Source of the DNA: an uncultured Nitrososphaerota archaeon
GTDB lineage: Bacteria; Bacillota; Clostridia; Oscillospirales; Ruminococcaceae
Length of the DNA stretch: 6,599 nucleotides
Assembly (NCBI GenBank): GCA_934869045.1
Contig: CAKXAF010000054.1
Span: forward strand, 1-6,599
Reading direction: 5' to 3'
How positions within the stretch are numbered: position 1 is the stretch's first letter; each line of letters starts with the position of its first letter. Below the pieces are notes generated by a model. It had not been told where the DNA came from, did not search any database, and saw nothing but the letters and a program-made list of their open reading frames with translations. This document shows positions 6,467 to 6,599 of this stretch, one piece after another. The position numbers were made by a program, and so were the translations under genes.

Positions 6467-6599
6467 CCGATTCCGGAAAATCCGGACAAGCCGTTTCATG
6501 CCCTCACCAATCCGGCGGCGCAGGCATACTATGGTTTGTAGCATACAAGGCTTTGCGGTATGCCAAGGCCCCTGTATGGAACAGCAAGTCGCCGCCCGG
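6458..6599. other. Region after murG with no recognisable gene; short repeats
   Basis: No known protein or RNA could be identified here. Two frames stay open to the window edge on the + strand: one from an ATG overlapping the murG stop (6454), and one from ATG 6498 or 6576; none has a good ribosome binding site or recognisable protein. On the minus strand a frame enters from the edge and stops at 6504, about 40 bases before the hairpin at 6443-6466, ending in HSMPAPPDW; it is also unrecognised. The stretch contains two direct copies of TCCGGA (6472-6477, 6481-6486), GGCATAC (6523-6529) facing GTATGCC (6558-6564), and TTGTA/TACAA (6536-6548) between them. It may be a spacer, a small repeat element, or the end of a neighbouring gene. 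Confidence 0.4.

Noticed and set aside
5225..6544. Minus-strand open frame of 439 codons covering all of murG
   Set aside because: It lies antisense to a gene with complete MurG motifs, its protein resembles nothing I recognise, and long antisense frames are expected in GC-rich coding sequence. Its extension past the murG end is not matched by a ribosome binding site.

Overview
This window is a stretch of a division and cell wall (dcw) gene cluster. All confident genes lie on the + strand and are tightly packed: the 3' end of a PASTA-domain penicillin-binding protein (SpoVD/FtsI type), murE, murF, mraY, an ftsW/spoVE-type SEDS glycosyltransferase, and murG. Gaps between genes run from 14 to 48 bases, with no internal promoter or convincing + strand terminator visible, so the six genes are probably co-transcribed.

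The organism is most likely a fairly GC-rich, Gram-positive member of the Clostridia, perhaps an Oscillospiraceae-like gut bacterium. Three things point this way. A PASTA-ended class B PBP sits directly before murE. Strong AAAGGAGG/AGGGAGG ribosome binding sites precede TTG and GTG starts. The MurE and MurF sequences look like Firmicutes versions (GTKGKTT and NNGIGLP motifs). This placement is inference from gene order and protein style, not from a marker gene.

The genes form one pathway. MurE adds the third amino acid (meso-diaminopimelate, judging from its DNPR motif) to UDP-MurNAc-dipeptide in the cytoplasm, and MurF adds D-Ala-D-Ala. MraY moves the phospho-MurNAc-pentapeptide to undecaprenyl phosphate, giving lipid I. 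MurG adds GlcNAc, giving lipid II. The FtsW-type protein polymerises lipid II, and the upstream PASTA PBP would crosslink the strands. murD, which in many bacteria lies between mraY and ftsW, is absent; that junction is only 34 bases and holds a perfect 16-bp palindrome. murC does not directly follow murG either.

The last 142 bases hold no recognisable gene. They contain a GC-rich hairpin overlapping the murG stop codon, which reads as an intrinsic terminator only on the minus strand, followed by short inverted and direct repeats. This right edge is the least explained part of the window. The rest is conserved housekeeping sequence, and I see no evidence of a new biological system.
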